Positions 24,829 through 33,842 of a stretch of 64,000 nt of DNA are shown in pieces (the stretch's first letter is position 1; every line of letters starts with the position of its first letter). Position numbers and translations under genes: made by a program. The stretch is from Malonomonas sp036526255 (GTDB lineage Bacteria; Desulfobacterota; Desulfuromonadia; Desulfuromonadales; Geopsychrobacteraceae): the NCBI GenBank assembly GCA_036526255.1, contig DATCYW010000006.1, positions 20,503-84,502 of the forward strand, read 5' to 3'. The notes beneath the pieces are model-generated. The model saw only the letters and a list, made by a program, of their open reading frames with translations, was not told the DNA's origin and searched no databases.

Positions 24829-27480
24829 TTAATGACTGTGGTCATCCAGAACCTGTCGCACGGTTCTGGTCAAAAGCTCCATTTCCAACGGTTTCATACA
24901 GACAGCCTGAATGCCGAGCTGCTCTGCTTCTTGCGAATTCTTTTCGAAATAATAGCCACTGCAGAGAATAACCGGCAGCTCCGGTCTGATTTTACGGATC
25001 GCAACCGTCAGTTCGGTGCCGGTCATTTTCGGCATGGTCTGATCGGTCACGAGTAGATCGTAGTCGTCCGGGGCGGCCTGAAACAGCGCCAGCGCCTGAA
25101 GGCTGCTTGCCGTGCTGGTGACGGCGTAGCCTTGCAGCTGCAGCATCTCAACACAGGCACCGGCCAGATCCTTCTCATCATCGACAAACAGAATCCGCTC
25201 GTTGCCGGTCGGCAGGTTTTCTATCGGGTCTTCGGCGGCGACGGGGTTGTCGTTGCTCGTCAGCGGCAGATAAACCTTGAAGGTCGTTCCTTGGTTCAGT
25301 TGACTGTCGACGCGGATAAAGCCCTTGTGTTCGCGGACCAGCCCATGGACGACCGACAGCCCCATCCCGGTCCCTTCACCGACCGCCTTGGTGGTAAAAA
25401 ACGGGTTGAAAATCTGACCGAGCGTCTCTTCGGACATGCCGGTTCCGGTATCCTGAATGCACAGCTGCGCGTAGTCACCGGGCAAGCAGTCGCTATTGGC
25501 TGGAATCTCCTCAAATGGAACCGTGATCTTTTGTAACCCGACCCTCAGCACCCCTTTGTTCTGCATGGCGTGGACGGCGTTGGTGCAGAGGTTGATGAGG
25601 ATCTGTTGCAGCTGGGTTTTGTCGGCGTAGACCGTCAGCTGTTGCGCCGCCGCGCTGATTGTCTGCTGAATCTCCACCGAGGCCGGCAGGGTGGCCTGCA
25701 ACAGCTGCAGCGCCTCCTGAATGGTGTTGTTAACATTAACCGTTTCAAGCGTCGCTTTGTCCCGGCGGGCGAAGCTCAGGATCTGCTTGACCAGTTCGGT
25801 CGCTCTTATGGCCGCGCTTTTGATCTGTTCGATATTTTTCTCTGCGCCACTGTTTTCGCCCAGTTTTCGCTCGGCAAGATAGGCATGCCCCAGCATCGCC
25901 GCCAACAGGTTATTGAAGTCGTGAGCAATCCCGCCGGCGAGGGTGCCGATCGCCTCCATTTTGTGGGCATGCAGCAGCTGCTCTTCAAGCTGTTTCTGCT
26001 CGGTCAGGTCGATATCGATCCCCCCCACCGCATAAACTTTGCCTTGCGCATCAAAAACCGGAAACTTGGTGATCAGTACCTCATGTAGCCGCTCTTCACC
26101 ATCGAGAACTTTGGTCGACTCCTCAAGCTGTTGTCCGCTGCTCAGCACCTGCTTGACCTGCTGAAAATAGTCTTCGCCATAATCCGGATTGAACAGTTCA
26201 AGGCTGGTTTTGCCGATCGGCTCAGTCGCGTCAAGCTTATGCAGTTTAAGGAAGGCCTGGTTGGTGAACAGATAACGTCCGTCCAGATCGTTCAGATAGA
26301 CCGGCATCGGTGAGGCTTCGATGATGGTATTGAAGATTTCCAGCCGGATGTTTGCCTCGGCCAGGTCTTCGGTGTGCTGTTCGATTTTGGTCACCATCCG
26401 GTTGAACGCATCCGCCAGGGTTTTGATCTCTTTATCCCCCGTGACGAACAGGCGCTGCCGGTAGTCCCCCTGTTGCACTTTTTCTGCCGCCTCCACCGCC
26501 TGGCCGAGAGGAACCGTGATTCGGCGCGAGAAGGTATAGGCGATGATCGCCATCAGCGCGCTCAACAGCAAGCCCACCGTCAGCAGCAGCTGCATCGCTG
26601 TTCTGACCGGCGCCATGATTTTGGCAGTCGCGGCGGTGACCAGAATGCTCCAGTCCAGCGCAAGGTTGCTGCCGAATTCGCCCATGTCGATATAGCTGGC
26701 GGTTATCTGGTCGCCGGAACCGTCGACATAGTTAAAGGTTCCTTCCGCGCCGGGCCGGGAAAAGAATTCGAGCATATCCGGGTGGCGGTCTAGGTCAGGA
26801 AACAGCTCAAAGGGTTGCAGGTCTTTTCTGTCGGTGACGACAATGCTGCCATCATTTCTGACCAGGTAGACATGTTTGCCACCGGCGAGCGACTGCTGAA
26901 AGCCGATGATGATCTTTTTTATCGGCGACAAGGTGAGCTCGACCAGTAGGTATCTGTTCGGTCTTTCAGCCGCTTGCGTCGCAACCGGAGTCAGCAGCAG
27001 AATGCCTGCGCCCTGCTGGTTGTCGAGTTCTGGGGTCTCAAGGATGTAAACATCTGGAGAACCTGAATTTCGGGCAGCTTCAAACAATTCTTTTAACGGT
27101 GGATAATTGTCCCAGATCAATCCGCCCAGGTCGGTTTTTGCGCCGGAATGAACAATGATTGTTCCTGTCTGATCAATCAGGTCGATTTCGGTGATCAGAT
27201 CGTTGTTGTCGGCCAGGTTAATCAGGTAGGCGGTTATCGAGGCAAAATCATCGCTCTGCAGGATCTCTGAATAGGCGAAGAGTCGGGCCTCGGTAACCCG
27301 CTGGGTGACAAAGCGGTCGATATCATTGGCAACCAGACGTGCCTTGGCCTGCTGTTCACCGGCTAAGGCTCCCTCCAAAGGCTGTGAAAATTGAAAACTA
27401 CTGAGCAAATAAAATGCGCCGAAAGAAATGATAATCGGCAGCAGGGTCAGGCAGGTCAGTTTTGTCTTTAGTGAGAGCAT
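24829..27480 (-). CDS. Cache-HAMP-PAS hybrid sensor histidine kinase with receiver
   Basis: The order in 883 residues is: TM helix 8-28, extracytoplasmic double-Cache sensor ~35-285, TM 295-317, HAMP 318-370, PAS ~380-495, HisKA with His520 in AGGIAHDFNNLLAAM, HATPase (DTGTGM, GTGMGLSVVHG), and a C-terminal receiver from about 755 with the phospho-acceptor Asp in LVTDQTMPKM. The HDFNN box puts it in the HPK4 group common in Geobacter. A periplasmic small molecule is probably sensed. The own receiver suggests a phosphorelay or self-regulation; no partner regulator lies nearby. Confidence 0.94.
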   Translation of the reverse strand: MLSLKTKLTCLTLLPIIISFGAFYLLSSFQFSQPLEGALAGEQQAKARLVANDIDRFVTQRVTEARLFAYSEILQSDDFASITAYLINLADNNDLITEIDLIDQTGTIIVHSGAKTDLGGLIWDNYPPLKELFEAARNSGSPDVYILETPELDNQQGAGILLLTPVATQAAERPNRYLLVELTLSPIKKIIIGFQQSLAGGKHVYLVRNDGSIVVTDRKDLQPFELFPDLDRHPDMLEFFSRPGAEGTFNYVDGSGDQITASYIDMGEFGSNLALDWSILVTAATAKIMAPVRTAMQLLLTVGLLLSALMAIIAYTFSRRITVPLGQAVEAAEKVQQGDYRQRLFVTGDKEIKTLADAFNRMVTKIEQHTEDLAEANIRLEIFNTIIEASPMPVYLNDLDGRYLFTNQAFLKLHKLDATEPIGKTSLELFNPDYGEDYFQQVKQVLSSGQQLEESTKVLDGEERLHEVLITKFPVFDAQGKVYAVGGIDIDLTEQKQLEEQLLHAHKMEAIGTLAGGIAHDFNNLLAAMLGHAYLAERKLGENSGAEKNIEQIKSAAIRATELVKQILSFARRDKATLETVNVNNTIQEALQLLQATLPASVEIQQTISAAAQQLTVYADKTQLQQILINLCTNAVHAMQNKGVLRVGLQKITVPFEEIPANSDCLPGDYAQLCIQDTGTGMSEETLGQIFNPFFTTKAVGEGTGMGLSVVHGLVREHKGFIRVDSQLNQGTTFKVYLPLTSNDNPVAAEDPIENLPTGNERILFVDDEKDLAGACVEMLQLQGYAVTSTASSLQALALFQAAPDDYDLLVTDQTMPKMTGTELTVAIRKIRPELPVILCSGYYFEKNSQEAEQLGIQAVCMKPLEMELLTRTVRQVLDDHSH

Positions 27481-27651
27481 TCTGCTGGTCCTGTTCGGGC
27501 AAGCAATGTTGTTTGAAAATCTCGGACCAGATTAAATCCTTCTATAGGCAAAAGCAACTGAGGGGAGCTTTTAACAAATCGCTACTGCAATTTTATAATT
27601 TCCCCGTTAGTATTGTAGAGGACTAATCATGTTTTCTGCGAAGGAGAGACG

Positions 27652-28893
27652 ATGGCCGACAAGCGGAACCGGGCAGTCAAGCTGCCTGATCGAACCGGAA
27701 CCGGAAAACGCTATGCCGTGCTGTTGCCGGAACTGGAAGCCCAGCTGCAGACGCTTTATCGTCGGCTTCGTAAGCTGCTCAGCGAGCAGGGCTTTTCGCC
27801 GACCATTAAATACCGGGTTAAAAAGTTTGACAACTATTTCCATAAAATGACGCGGTTAAGTCAGGCTGAGCCAGACAGGTCGCCGCTGGTCTATGACCTG
27901 CTCGGACTGCGGGTGATCAGCCCGTTTCTGGAAGACCTGACGGCAATCGAGCAATTGATTACCGCCAACTTTAAGGTCGTCGAGCTGGAACGAAAAGGGG
28001 AGCGGCACTCTTTTCGCGAGTTCGGCTACGATTCGGTGCACCTGCTGATTCAGCTTGATGACGGTGACAGCAAACGCCTGCCGCGGACCGGAGCCTTTTG
28101 TGAAATTCAGCTGCGTACCATCCTGCAGGATGCCTGGGCTGAAGTTGAGCACGAGCTGGTTTACAAATCGGATCTGGCGTTCCCCAACGATTCGATCAAA
28201 CGCAAGCTCGCCTCGCTGAACGCTTCGCTGGGGTTATCTGACCTGATTTTTCAGGAGATCCGCGATTATCAGAAAGAGCTGCGCGAGCGAGGCTTGAAGC
28301 GCCGCCAGAGTGTCGAAGAGCTGTTGTCAGCGACCGGCCGGATTGAAATTGAGCAGCGACCGCAAGGGGTGGCGCTGGCCGAAGAGCAGGACGCTGGTGA
28401 CGCTGAGCTTGGTGAGGTGCCGCAGGGGCTGGAGAAGTTGATGTTCCGCGCGTTGCAGGAGCACAGCAACAAAAATTTCCCGACAGCGATAAAGATCTAC
28501 GGCAAAGTTCTGCATATGAAGCTCAGTCACCAGCTGCGGTCGCTGGTCTATAACCACCGCGGCATGGCGCTGTTTGCCCTGGCCGAATACCAGCGGGCGA
28601 TCGAGGATTTCAGCAAGGCGCTCGACTACAACGAGAACAACTGCCGAGCCTGGTGCAATCGCGGTCTGGTTTACCGGGTGCAGGGCAAATATGACCAGTC
28701 GCTGGCCGATTACGGACGGGCGGTCGATCTTTCCGCGACCACGCTGGACGGTTTCTGGGGGCGGGCGCAGACCTGTTTTGAGATGAAGCTGTTCAGCCGG
28801 GCGCTCAGCGATTGCCGAGTGGTGCTCGGCCTGCAGGCTGATTTTCGCCCGGCTCTGGAGTTGCAGAAGGCCATTCACCGCGAGGTCTTCTGA
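27652..28893 (+). CDS. RelA/SpoT-domain alarmone synthetase fused to TPR repeats
   Basis: AAGGAG precedes the start. Residues ~40-190 carry the synthetase signature blocks: YRVKKFDNYFHKM, YDLLGLRVISPF, FGYDSVHLLIQL and CEIQLRTILQDAWAEVEHELVYK. The EIQxRT and AWAExEH motifs, which include metal and base contacts, are intact; there is no HD hydrolase domain. From about 265 to the end are three or more TPR units (IKIYGKVLHM, FALAEYQRAIEDFSKALDYN, YDQSLADYGRAV). It should make (p)ppGpp or a related pyrophosphorylated nucleotide under control of a protein partner bound by the TPRs. Confidence 0.88.
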   Translation: MADKRNRAVKLPDRTGTGKRYAVLLPELEAQLQTLYRRLRKLLSEQGFSPTIKYRVKKFDNYFHKMTRLSQAEPDRSPLVYDLLGLRVISPFLEDLTAIEQLITANFKVVELERKGERHSFREFGYDSVHLLIQLDDGDSKRLPRTGAFCEIQLRTILQDAWAEVEHELVYKSDLAFPNDSIKRKLASLNASLGLSDLIFQEIRDYQKELRERGLKRRQSVEELLSATGRIEIEQRPQGVALAEEQDAGDAELGEVPQGLEKLMFRALQEHSNKNFPTAIKIYGKVLHMKLSHQLRSLVYNHRGMALFALAEYQRAIEDFSKALDYNENNCRAWCNRGLVYRVQGKYDQSLADYGRAVDLSATTLDGFWGRAQTCFEMKLFSRALSDCRVVLGLQADFRPALELQKAIHREVF

Positions 28894-28906
28894 TCCGCGG
28901 CGCTGC

Positions 28907-29650
28907 TCACCCCTCCCGCTGGACCGCCAGCGGTCCCCAGGATTGGTTTATCGACATCACCTCGATGGCATTGATATTGACGTGTGCCGGCTGGGTCGCG
29001 ATCCAGTAGATGATTTCGGCGATATCCTCCGGCTGTAGCGGAGTGGTCCCCTGATAAACCTTGGCGGCTTTTTCGTCATCCCCCTTGAAGCGCACTTTGG
29101 AGAATTCACTCTCGGCCATCCCTGGCGCCAGATTGGTGACGCGCACCTTTTTGCCGAGCAGGTCGGCGCGCAGATTGCGGCTGAACTGCTGGACAAACGC
29201 CTTGGTGCTGCCGTAGACGTTGCCGCCGGGATACGGCCAGCTGCCTGCGGTCGAGCCGACGTTGACGATGTGGCCGCTGTTGCGCGCCACCATCTGCGGC
29301 AGCAGGGCGCGGGTGCAGTACATCAGCCCCTTGATGTTGGTATCGACCATCGTCTCCCAATCGTCGATATTGACGTCCCAGGCCGGTTCCAGCCCCAGCG
29401 CCAGACCGGCGTTGTTGAGCAGCAGGTCGACATCCTGCAATGCGCCAAGCTGGTCGAACACCTGCTGCCGGTCACGCACATCCAGCGGAATGATCTGCCG
29501 GACCGCAGCCCCCAGTTCAGACTGCAACTGCTCCAGGCGTTCGACCCGGCGACCGGTCAGAATCAGTTGCCACCCCTGCTCAGCGAACTTTTTTGCGCAG
29601 GCGGCGCCAAATCCCGCTGTCGCGCCGGTAATCAGAATCGTTTTGCTCAT
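28907..29650 (-). CDS. ydfG: Short-chain dehydrogenase, YdfG-like
   Basis: This classical SDR of 247 residues has the cofactor loop TGATAGFGAACAKKF, the NNAG motif, catalytic Ser in VGSTAGSW, and YGSTKAF with Tyr and Lys. An Arg-Arg after beta strand 2 (LTGRRVERL) points to NADPH. The closest pattern I know is YdfG, which oxidises 3-hydroxy acids such as L-allo-threonine and reduces malonic semialdehyde. AAGGAG precedes the start. The gene is convergent with the RelA/SpoT gene. Confidence 0.87.
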   Translation of the reverse strand: MSKTILITGATAGFGAACAKKFAEQGWQLILTGRRVERLEQLQSELGAAVRQIIPLDVRDRQQVFDQLGALQDVDLLLNNAGLALGLEPAWDVNIDDWETMVDTNIKGLMYCTRALLPQMVARNSGHIVNVGSTAGSWPYPGGNVYGSTKAFVQQFSRNLRADLLGKKVRVTNLAPGMAESEFSKVRFKGDDEKAAKVYQGTTPLQPEDIAEIIYWIATQPAHVNINAIEVMSINQSWGPLAVQREG

Positions 29651-29747
29651 TCAATCGCTCCTTAAGTGATTTGCTGAAACAGGCTTCAAGAATAGCAGTT
29701 TTCGTGTTGATTGCGTGTGCTGGATCAGGTCCGAGGCCATAGGGCTA

Positions 29748-29771
29748 TTTTATGTTCAGTAAAACATAAAA
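29748..29771. promoter_or_regulatory. Perfect 9-bp inverted repeat upstream of MCP gene
   Basis: TTTTATGTT and AACATAAAA flank a six-base spacer. It lies about 85 bp upstream of the putative -35 of the chemotaxis gene and 98 bp upstream of the divergent dehydrogenase gene. It could be an operator; no T-run follows, so it is unlikely to be a terminator. Confidence 0.4.
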
Positions 29772-29853
29772 CGGCTCATCACTGAAGCAGATGATGTGCC
29801 ACTGGAAATACGATTTATCTTGAGAAGGCGACCTGTATTTAAAAAATATAAAC

Positions 29854-29883
29854 TTGACAGATTTTATTTACTGACAATAATAA
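29854..29883 (+). promoter_or_regulatory. Candidate sigma-70 promoter of the MCP gene
   Basis: TTGACA at 29854-29859 is followed after 17-18 bases by ATAATA/TAATAA. It lies 35 bp upstream of the start codon in a very AT-rich stretch. The -35 is perfect, the -10 approximate. Confidence 0.5.
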
Positions 29884-29917
29884 GATTTTTATAATTATTC
29901 CCGCAAGGGATTGATAA

Positions 29918-31618
29918 ATGAATTCGATTCAGGTCAAAGTCAGTGCTTTTCTCACGATCGTTCTTTTATTGGCCTTCGGGATCAGCACCCTCGTCTTCAC
30001 TGTCCAAACAGGTTCTCTCCTTGGCAATCAGGCAAGCAGCTCTCTGGAAATACTCAAGAATGCCGTTCACGAGCAGGCGATAAGTATTTTCACCAGCTTG
30101 GAGTTGGGGACCAAAACGTCCGTCGAGCAGGGGGAGATGGACGCCTTTCAGGAACTGCTTACCGAGCTTTCAGGCATCCCGGGAGTCGAGGAAATCGGGA
30201 TGGTCGATCCAAACGGCAAAATTGGTTACTCAAACCTGCAGGACAAGCTTGGGCAACAGATCGATGTTGAAGCTTTTGAGGGCGCGACGAAGACTCAGGG
30301 TGTGCATGAAGAGCCTGGTAGCGATTCATTATTGGTGCTCAGAGCTCAGCGACTGACTCAGGACTGTCTTGGCTGTCATGATGAGAGCAAAGTCGGTGAT
30401 CTGGCCGGGGTGCTCTATGTTCGTTACAGCTTAAGCAGTCTTCGTGCCGAGGAAAAAGCCGCCGCGGCAGCGCTGTCCGCTGGGCGCAGCAGCAGCCTGT
30501 TCACCGGGCTTGGTTTTGGTGGCGGTGGTCTGCTGGTGGCATCGTTGGGCGTTTATCTGTTGCTTGGCCGGTTCGTGCGTAAACCGCTTAATCAGGTGGT
30601 CCATGTCATGGAACAGTTAGAACTCGGCCATCTGGATCTGCGAGTCACGTTGAATCAGGATGATGAAATTGGCCGGCTGGCACGGGCAATGAACTCCTTT
30701 GCCGACTGTCTGGAACATGACGTGGTTGGGTCGTTGCAAAAACTGGCTGGCGGTGATCTGACCTTTGACGTCCAGCCCCGGGACCAGCAGGATCAGCTGC
30801 GCGGAGAACTGAAAAGGCTCGGCTCCGAACTTAATGGTCTGCTCAGTCAGATGACCGGGGTCGGCACCGAGATCGCGTCAGGCAGTGGGCTGGTCGCGGA
30901 ATCGAGTCAATCCCTTTCTGATGGAGCGATCAGCCAGGCCAGTTCTCTTGAGGAAATTTCCGCCTCAATGAGCCAGATTTCTTCGCAAATAGAGACCAAT
31001 GCCGAAAATGCCGGTCAAGCCAACTCGCTTTCTGCGGAAGCCAGAACGACTGCTGAAAAGGGCAATCGTAGTATGCAGGAGATGGTCCGGGCGATGGCGC
31101 AGATCAACGAAGCTGGCCAGAATATCTCCAAAATCATCAAGGTGATCGACGAAATCGCTTTTCAGACCAACCTCCTGGCGCTTAACGCCGCTGTTGAGGC
31201 GGCCCGTGCCGGTCAACATGGCAAGGGCTTTGCGGTGGTCGCCGAAGAGGTGCGAAATCTGGCCGGACGCAGTGCCAAGGCGGCAAGAGAAACAGCGGCA
31301 CTGATTGAGGGCTCGGTGGAAAAAACTGTGAACGGGACGCGAATTGCCGAAAATACCACCAAGGAACTGGATGAAATTGTCACTGGCATTACCAGGGTCA
31401 CTGAACTGGTTGCAAATATCGCCGCAGCCAGTCAGGAGCAGGCGCAGGGAATCCAGCAGGTTAACCGGGGAATTCAACAGATAGATCAGGTGACTCAGCA
31501 GAACACGGCCAGCGCCGAACAGAGTGCGGCAGCGGCAATTGAACTCTCCGGGCAGGCTGAACAGATGCGACAGATGTTGGGCAGCTTTAAGCTGAAATCA
31601 ACCCGGCGGCTACAGTAG
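29918..31618 (+). CDS. Methyl-accepting chemotaxis protein with c-type haem sensor
   Basis: TM1 (residues ~8-30), a periplasmic domain of about 150 residues, TM2 (~188-213), HAMP (~214-266) and a cytoplasmic methyl-accepting signalling domain with the hairpin tip around EIAFQTNLLALNAAVEAARAG. The periplasmic domain carries C150-L-G-C153-H154, a covalent haem site, preceded by a PAS-like fold (VEEIGMVDPNG). Haem-bearing MCPs with CxxCH are known from Geobacter and are thought to sense redox state or gases. The gene is monocistronic and no che genes are in the window. Confidence 0.94.
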   Translation: MNSIQVKVSAFLTIVLLLAFGISTLVFTVQTGSLLGNQASSSLEILKNAVHEQAISIFTSLELGTKTSVEQGEMDAFQELLTELSGIPGVEEIGMVDPNGKIGYSNLQDKLGQQIDVEAFEGATKTQGVHEEPGSDSLLVLRAQRLTQDCLGCHDESKVGDLAGVLYVRYSLSSLRAEEKAAAAALSAGRSSSLFTGLGFGGGGLLVASLGVYLLLGRFVRKPLNQVVHVMEQLELGHLDLRVTLNQDDEIGRLARAMNSFADCLEHDVVGSLQKLAGGDLTFDVQPRDQQDQLRGELKRLGSELNGLLSQMTGVGTEIASGSGLVAESSQSLSDGAISQASSLEEISASMSQISSQIETNAENAGQANSLSAEARTTAEKGNRSMQEMVRAMAQINEAGQNISKIIKVIDEIAFQTNLLALNAAVEAARAGQHGKGFAVVAEEVRNLAGRSAKAARETAALIEGSVEKTVNGTRIAENTTKELDEIVTGITRVTELVANIAAASQEQAQGIQQVNRGIQQIDQVTQQNTASAEQSAAAAIELSGQAEQMRQMLGSFKLKSTRRLQ

Positions 31619-31722
31619 CGGATAGCCAATCAGGAGACTGCCAGGGCCATCAGCCTGTCCATTGTTTCAATGATGCGCAGCCGCCAGCCCTGTCTCAATA
31701 CCCCCGGTTGCGGAGGTTTCGT

Positions 31723-32226
31723 ATGCGAACAACAGATTATGGCATTCTTCTGCTGACCGTCTTTTTGACCGCCTGTGCCGGTAACCCTGCCGTCAGGCTG
31801 GCAGCCATCAAGCCACCTGTTGTGCAGACGGTTCCACCGGTGACAGGCAGCGCAGCTACCCTGTCCGGTTTAACGGTTGTCGAGCACGCCCGCGAGATGC
31901 TTGGGATTCCCTACCTTTACGGCGGTGATTCGCCGCAGGGTTTCGACTGCAGCGGTCTGGTCAGTTACGCCTACCAACAGGCGGGAATTGAGGTGCCGCG
32001 CACCTCGTCCGACCAGTACCGCTACGCCCAGAAAGTGCCGTTGCACAGCCTGTTACCTGGCGATCTGCTGTTTTTCCGCCTGCAGCCGCCCAAGGTTTCG
32101 CATGTCGCTATCTACGACCGTGACGGCCGCTTCATTCACGCCCCTTCCTCGGGCAAAGAGGTCAGCTACGCATCCCTCGACAATCCCTACTGGCGTGAGC
32201 ACCTGCTCGGCGCGGGGCGATTTTAG
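31723..32226 (+). CDS. NlpC/P60 family lipoprotein peptidase
   Basis: The start at 31723 follows GGAGG; a frame from 31708 is less likely. A lipobox (LTAC, Cys18) marks it as an envelope lipoprotein. The NlpC/P60 domain covers ~45-167, with catalytic Cys in FDCSGLVSYAY, the His in VSHVAIY and a third polar residue in FIHAP. Such enzymes cut D-Glu to diamino acid bonds in peptidoglycan stem peptides. Of 167 residues, the layout resembles E. coli Spr/NlpC. A terminator follows. Confidence 0.92.
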   Translation: MRTTDYGILLLTVFLTACAGNPAVRLAAIKPPVVQTVPPVTGSAATLSGLTVVEHAREMLGIPYLYGGDSPQGFDCSGLVSYAYQQAGIEVPRTSSDQYRYAQKVPLHSLLPGDLLFFRLQPPKVSHVAIYDRDGRFIHAPSSGKEVSYASLDNPYWREHLLGAGRF

Positions 32227-32252
32227 CTCCGCAGCATTTCGATAGAGGCAAT

Positions 32253-32290
32253 AAAAAACCGGCGAGCATTAGGGCTCTGCCGGTTTTTTA
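32253..32290 (+). terminator. Rho-independent terminator, bidirectional
   Basis: AAAAAACCGGC (32253-32263) pairs with GCCGGTTTTTT (32279-32289), with an inner GAGC/GCTC stem. It follows the NlpC/P60 gene. Confidence 0.88.
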
Positions 32291-32395
32291 TTGCGACACC
32301 ACCCCCCGGAAACAGAACTGGTAAAATGAAACAGCCAGCCCCGACCAGGAGAAGGCTGTGCTATATTGATGGACTGATCTTTCTAGGAGAACACT

Positions 32396-33322
32396 ATGCG
32401 TTTGTCGATTACCTTTCTGCTTGTTCTGAGCCTGCTGCTCACAACGTTTATCAGTCCAGCGGTTGCCGAAGAAAGAAGGCCGCTGGTGGTCGCCTCGACC
32501 ACCCAGATCGCCGATCTGGCCCGGCAGATTTCCGGCGACCGGCTGGATGTCCGCAGCATCCTCGCACCGGGCGCTGATCCGCACACCTACCAGCCGACCC
32601 CGGACGATGTGCAGATCGTGCTCCAAGCTGATCTCTGTCTGGAAAACGGCCTGCATCTCGAAGGGAAAAGCTGGATGGCGACCCTGGCCCGCGATGCCGG
32701 CAAGCCGCTGGTGACCACCACCATCGGCATCAAGCCGCTGGAGATCGGCGCCAACGGCGAGACGGTTCCCGATCCGCACGCCTGGTTTACGCCGCGCAAC
32801 GCTGCGGTCTACGTTAACAACATCCTCAAGGCCTTCGAGCAGTTCGATCCGCCGCACAAGGACGAGTACCGTGCTCGCGCCAAACTGCTGCTGCAGCAGC
32901 TGCGGGTGCTCGACGCATGGATCCGCGAGATGGTCAGCCAGATCCCGCCGCAACAGCGGATTCTGGTCACCACCCACGACGCCTTCAACTATTTTTGCCA
33001 TGAGTACAAGTTCAATCCGAGCAACAACTACTTAAGCATCGCGCCGGTCGGCTGGTCGACGGGTGGCGAGGTTGGCGCCGGCATGACTCCGGAACGGCGT
33101 CGGTTGGTGATCGAGTCGATCCGCAATTCCGGCGCGCCGGCGATCTTTGTCGAAACCAGCATCAACCCCAAGCTGATCCGCGAAATCGCCCGCGATACCG
33201 GGGTGAAAATCGGCGGCTCGCTCTATTCCGATTCGATGGGCGAGCGGAACAGCGCCGGGGAAACCTACGTCGGCATGATGCGCGAAAACGTGCTGCTGAT
33301 TGTTGACGCTTTAAAACCATAA
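32396..33322 (+). CDS. Metal ABC transporter substrate-binding protein (Mn/Zn/Fe, TroA family)
   Basis: A Sec signal peptide (SITFLLVLSLLLTTFISPAVA) precedes a cluster A-I binding protein. The metal ligands typical of the family are visible: His in GADPHTYQP, His in DPHAWF, Glu around STGGEVGAG and a C-terminal Asp in LYSDSMG. There is no His-rich loop, which is more like Mn/Fe binders than ZnuA, but the metal cannot be fixed from this. AGGAG precedes the start. It is the first gene of a four-gene uptake operon with an extra membrane-anchored protein, the ATPase and the permease. Confidence 0.92.
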   Translation: MRLSITFLLVLSLLLTTFISPAVAEERRPLVVASTTQIADLARQISGDRLDVRSILAPGADPHTYQPTPDDVQIVLQADLCLENGLHLEGKSWMATLARDAGKPLVTTTIGIKPLEIGANGETVPDPHAWFTPRNAAVYVNNILKAFEQFDPPHKDEYRARAKLLLQQLRVLDAWIREMVSQIPPQQRILVTTHDAFNYFCHEYKFNPSNNYLSIAPVGWSTGGEVGAGMTPERRRLVIESIRNSGAPAIFVETSINPKLIREIARDTGVKIGGSLYSDSMGERNSAGETYVGMMRENVLLIVDALKP

Positions 33323-33335
33323 CGAGGGATTGTCG

Positions 33336-33842
33336 ATGCGGTTTATTTTAACGGCGCTGATCTGGCTGGTAGTGATCGGTGGCTTGAGCTTTTACATCCA
33401 TCAGCGCGATGCGCGGATTATCCCGCAGGCGCAGGCGCAAATTTCGGTCGCGATGACGGCAGCCGATTATCTGCTGGAAGTGACCCCGACCTTCGGCGCT
33501 GAAGTTGACCCTTTTGCCCTGCTGGATGAAGGGCAGGCGCCGGCGACCCTGCTGGTCCGGCTCGGCGGGCAGAACCTGTACCGCGGCGAAGAACCGCTGG
33601 CACGGGGAGAAATCCTGCAGATTGAGCCGGTTTCGGGACTGGTCGAAGGTAATAACGAACTGTATTTCGAAGCCAGCCCCCCCTTCGAGGAGGCCCACCT
33701 GAACCACGCGCTGCGGGTGCGCCTGCTGCGTGGCGGGGTGGTGCAACTGGATCAGACCCTCTGGGCCGAAGCCGGCGGCAAGGTCTCTGGAACCGTTCTT
33801 TTCCAGCTTGAACCCAGCGCGGAGGCCGGCAATGACCACTAA
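33336..33842 (+). CDS. Membrane-anchored protein of the metal-uptake operon, unknown function
   Basis: The start at 33336 has GAGGG upstream. One N-terminal helix (FILTALIWLVVIGGLSFYI) is followed by ~145 extracytoplasmic residues of beta-rich character with no Cys and few His, so direct metal binding looks weak. It lies 13 bp after the substrate-binding gene and overlaps the ATPase gene by 11 bp, so it is firmly part of the operon. I do not recognise the family. It may help dock the binding protein or act as a chaperone. Confidence 0.75.
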   Translation: MRFILTALIWLVVIGGLSFYIHQRDARIIPQAQAQISVAMTAADYLLEVTPTFGAEVDPFALLDEGQAPATLLVRLGGQNLYRGEEPLARGEILQIEPVSGLVEGNNELYFEASPPFEEAHLNHALRVRLLRGGVVQLDQTLWAEAGGKVSGTVLFQLEPSAEAGNDH

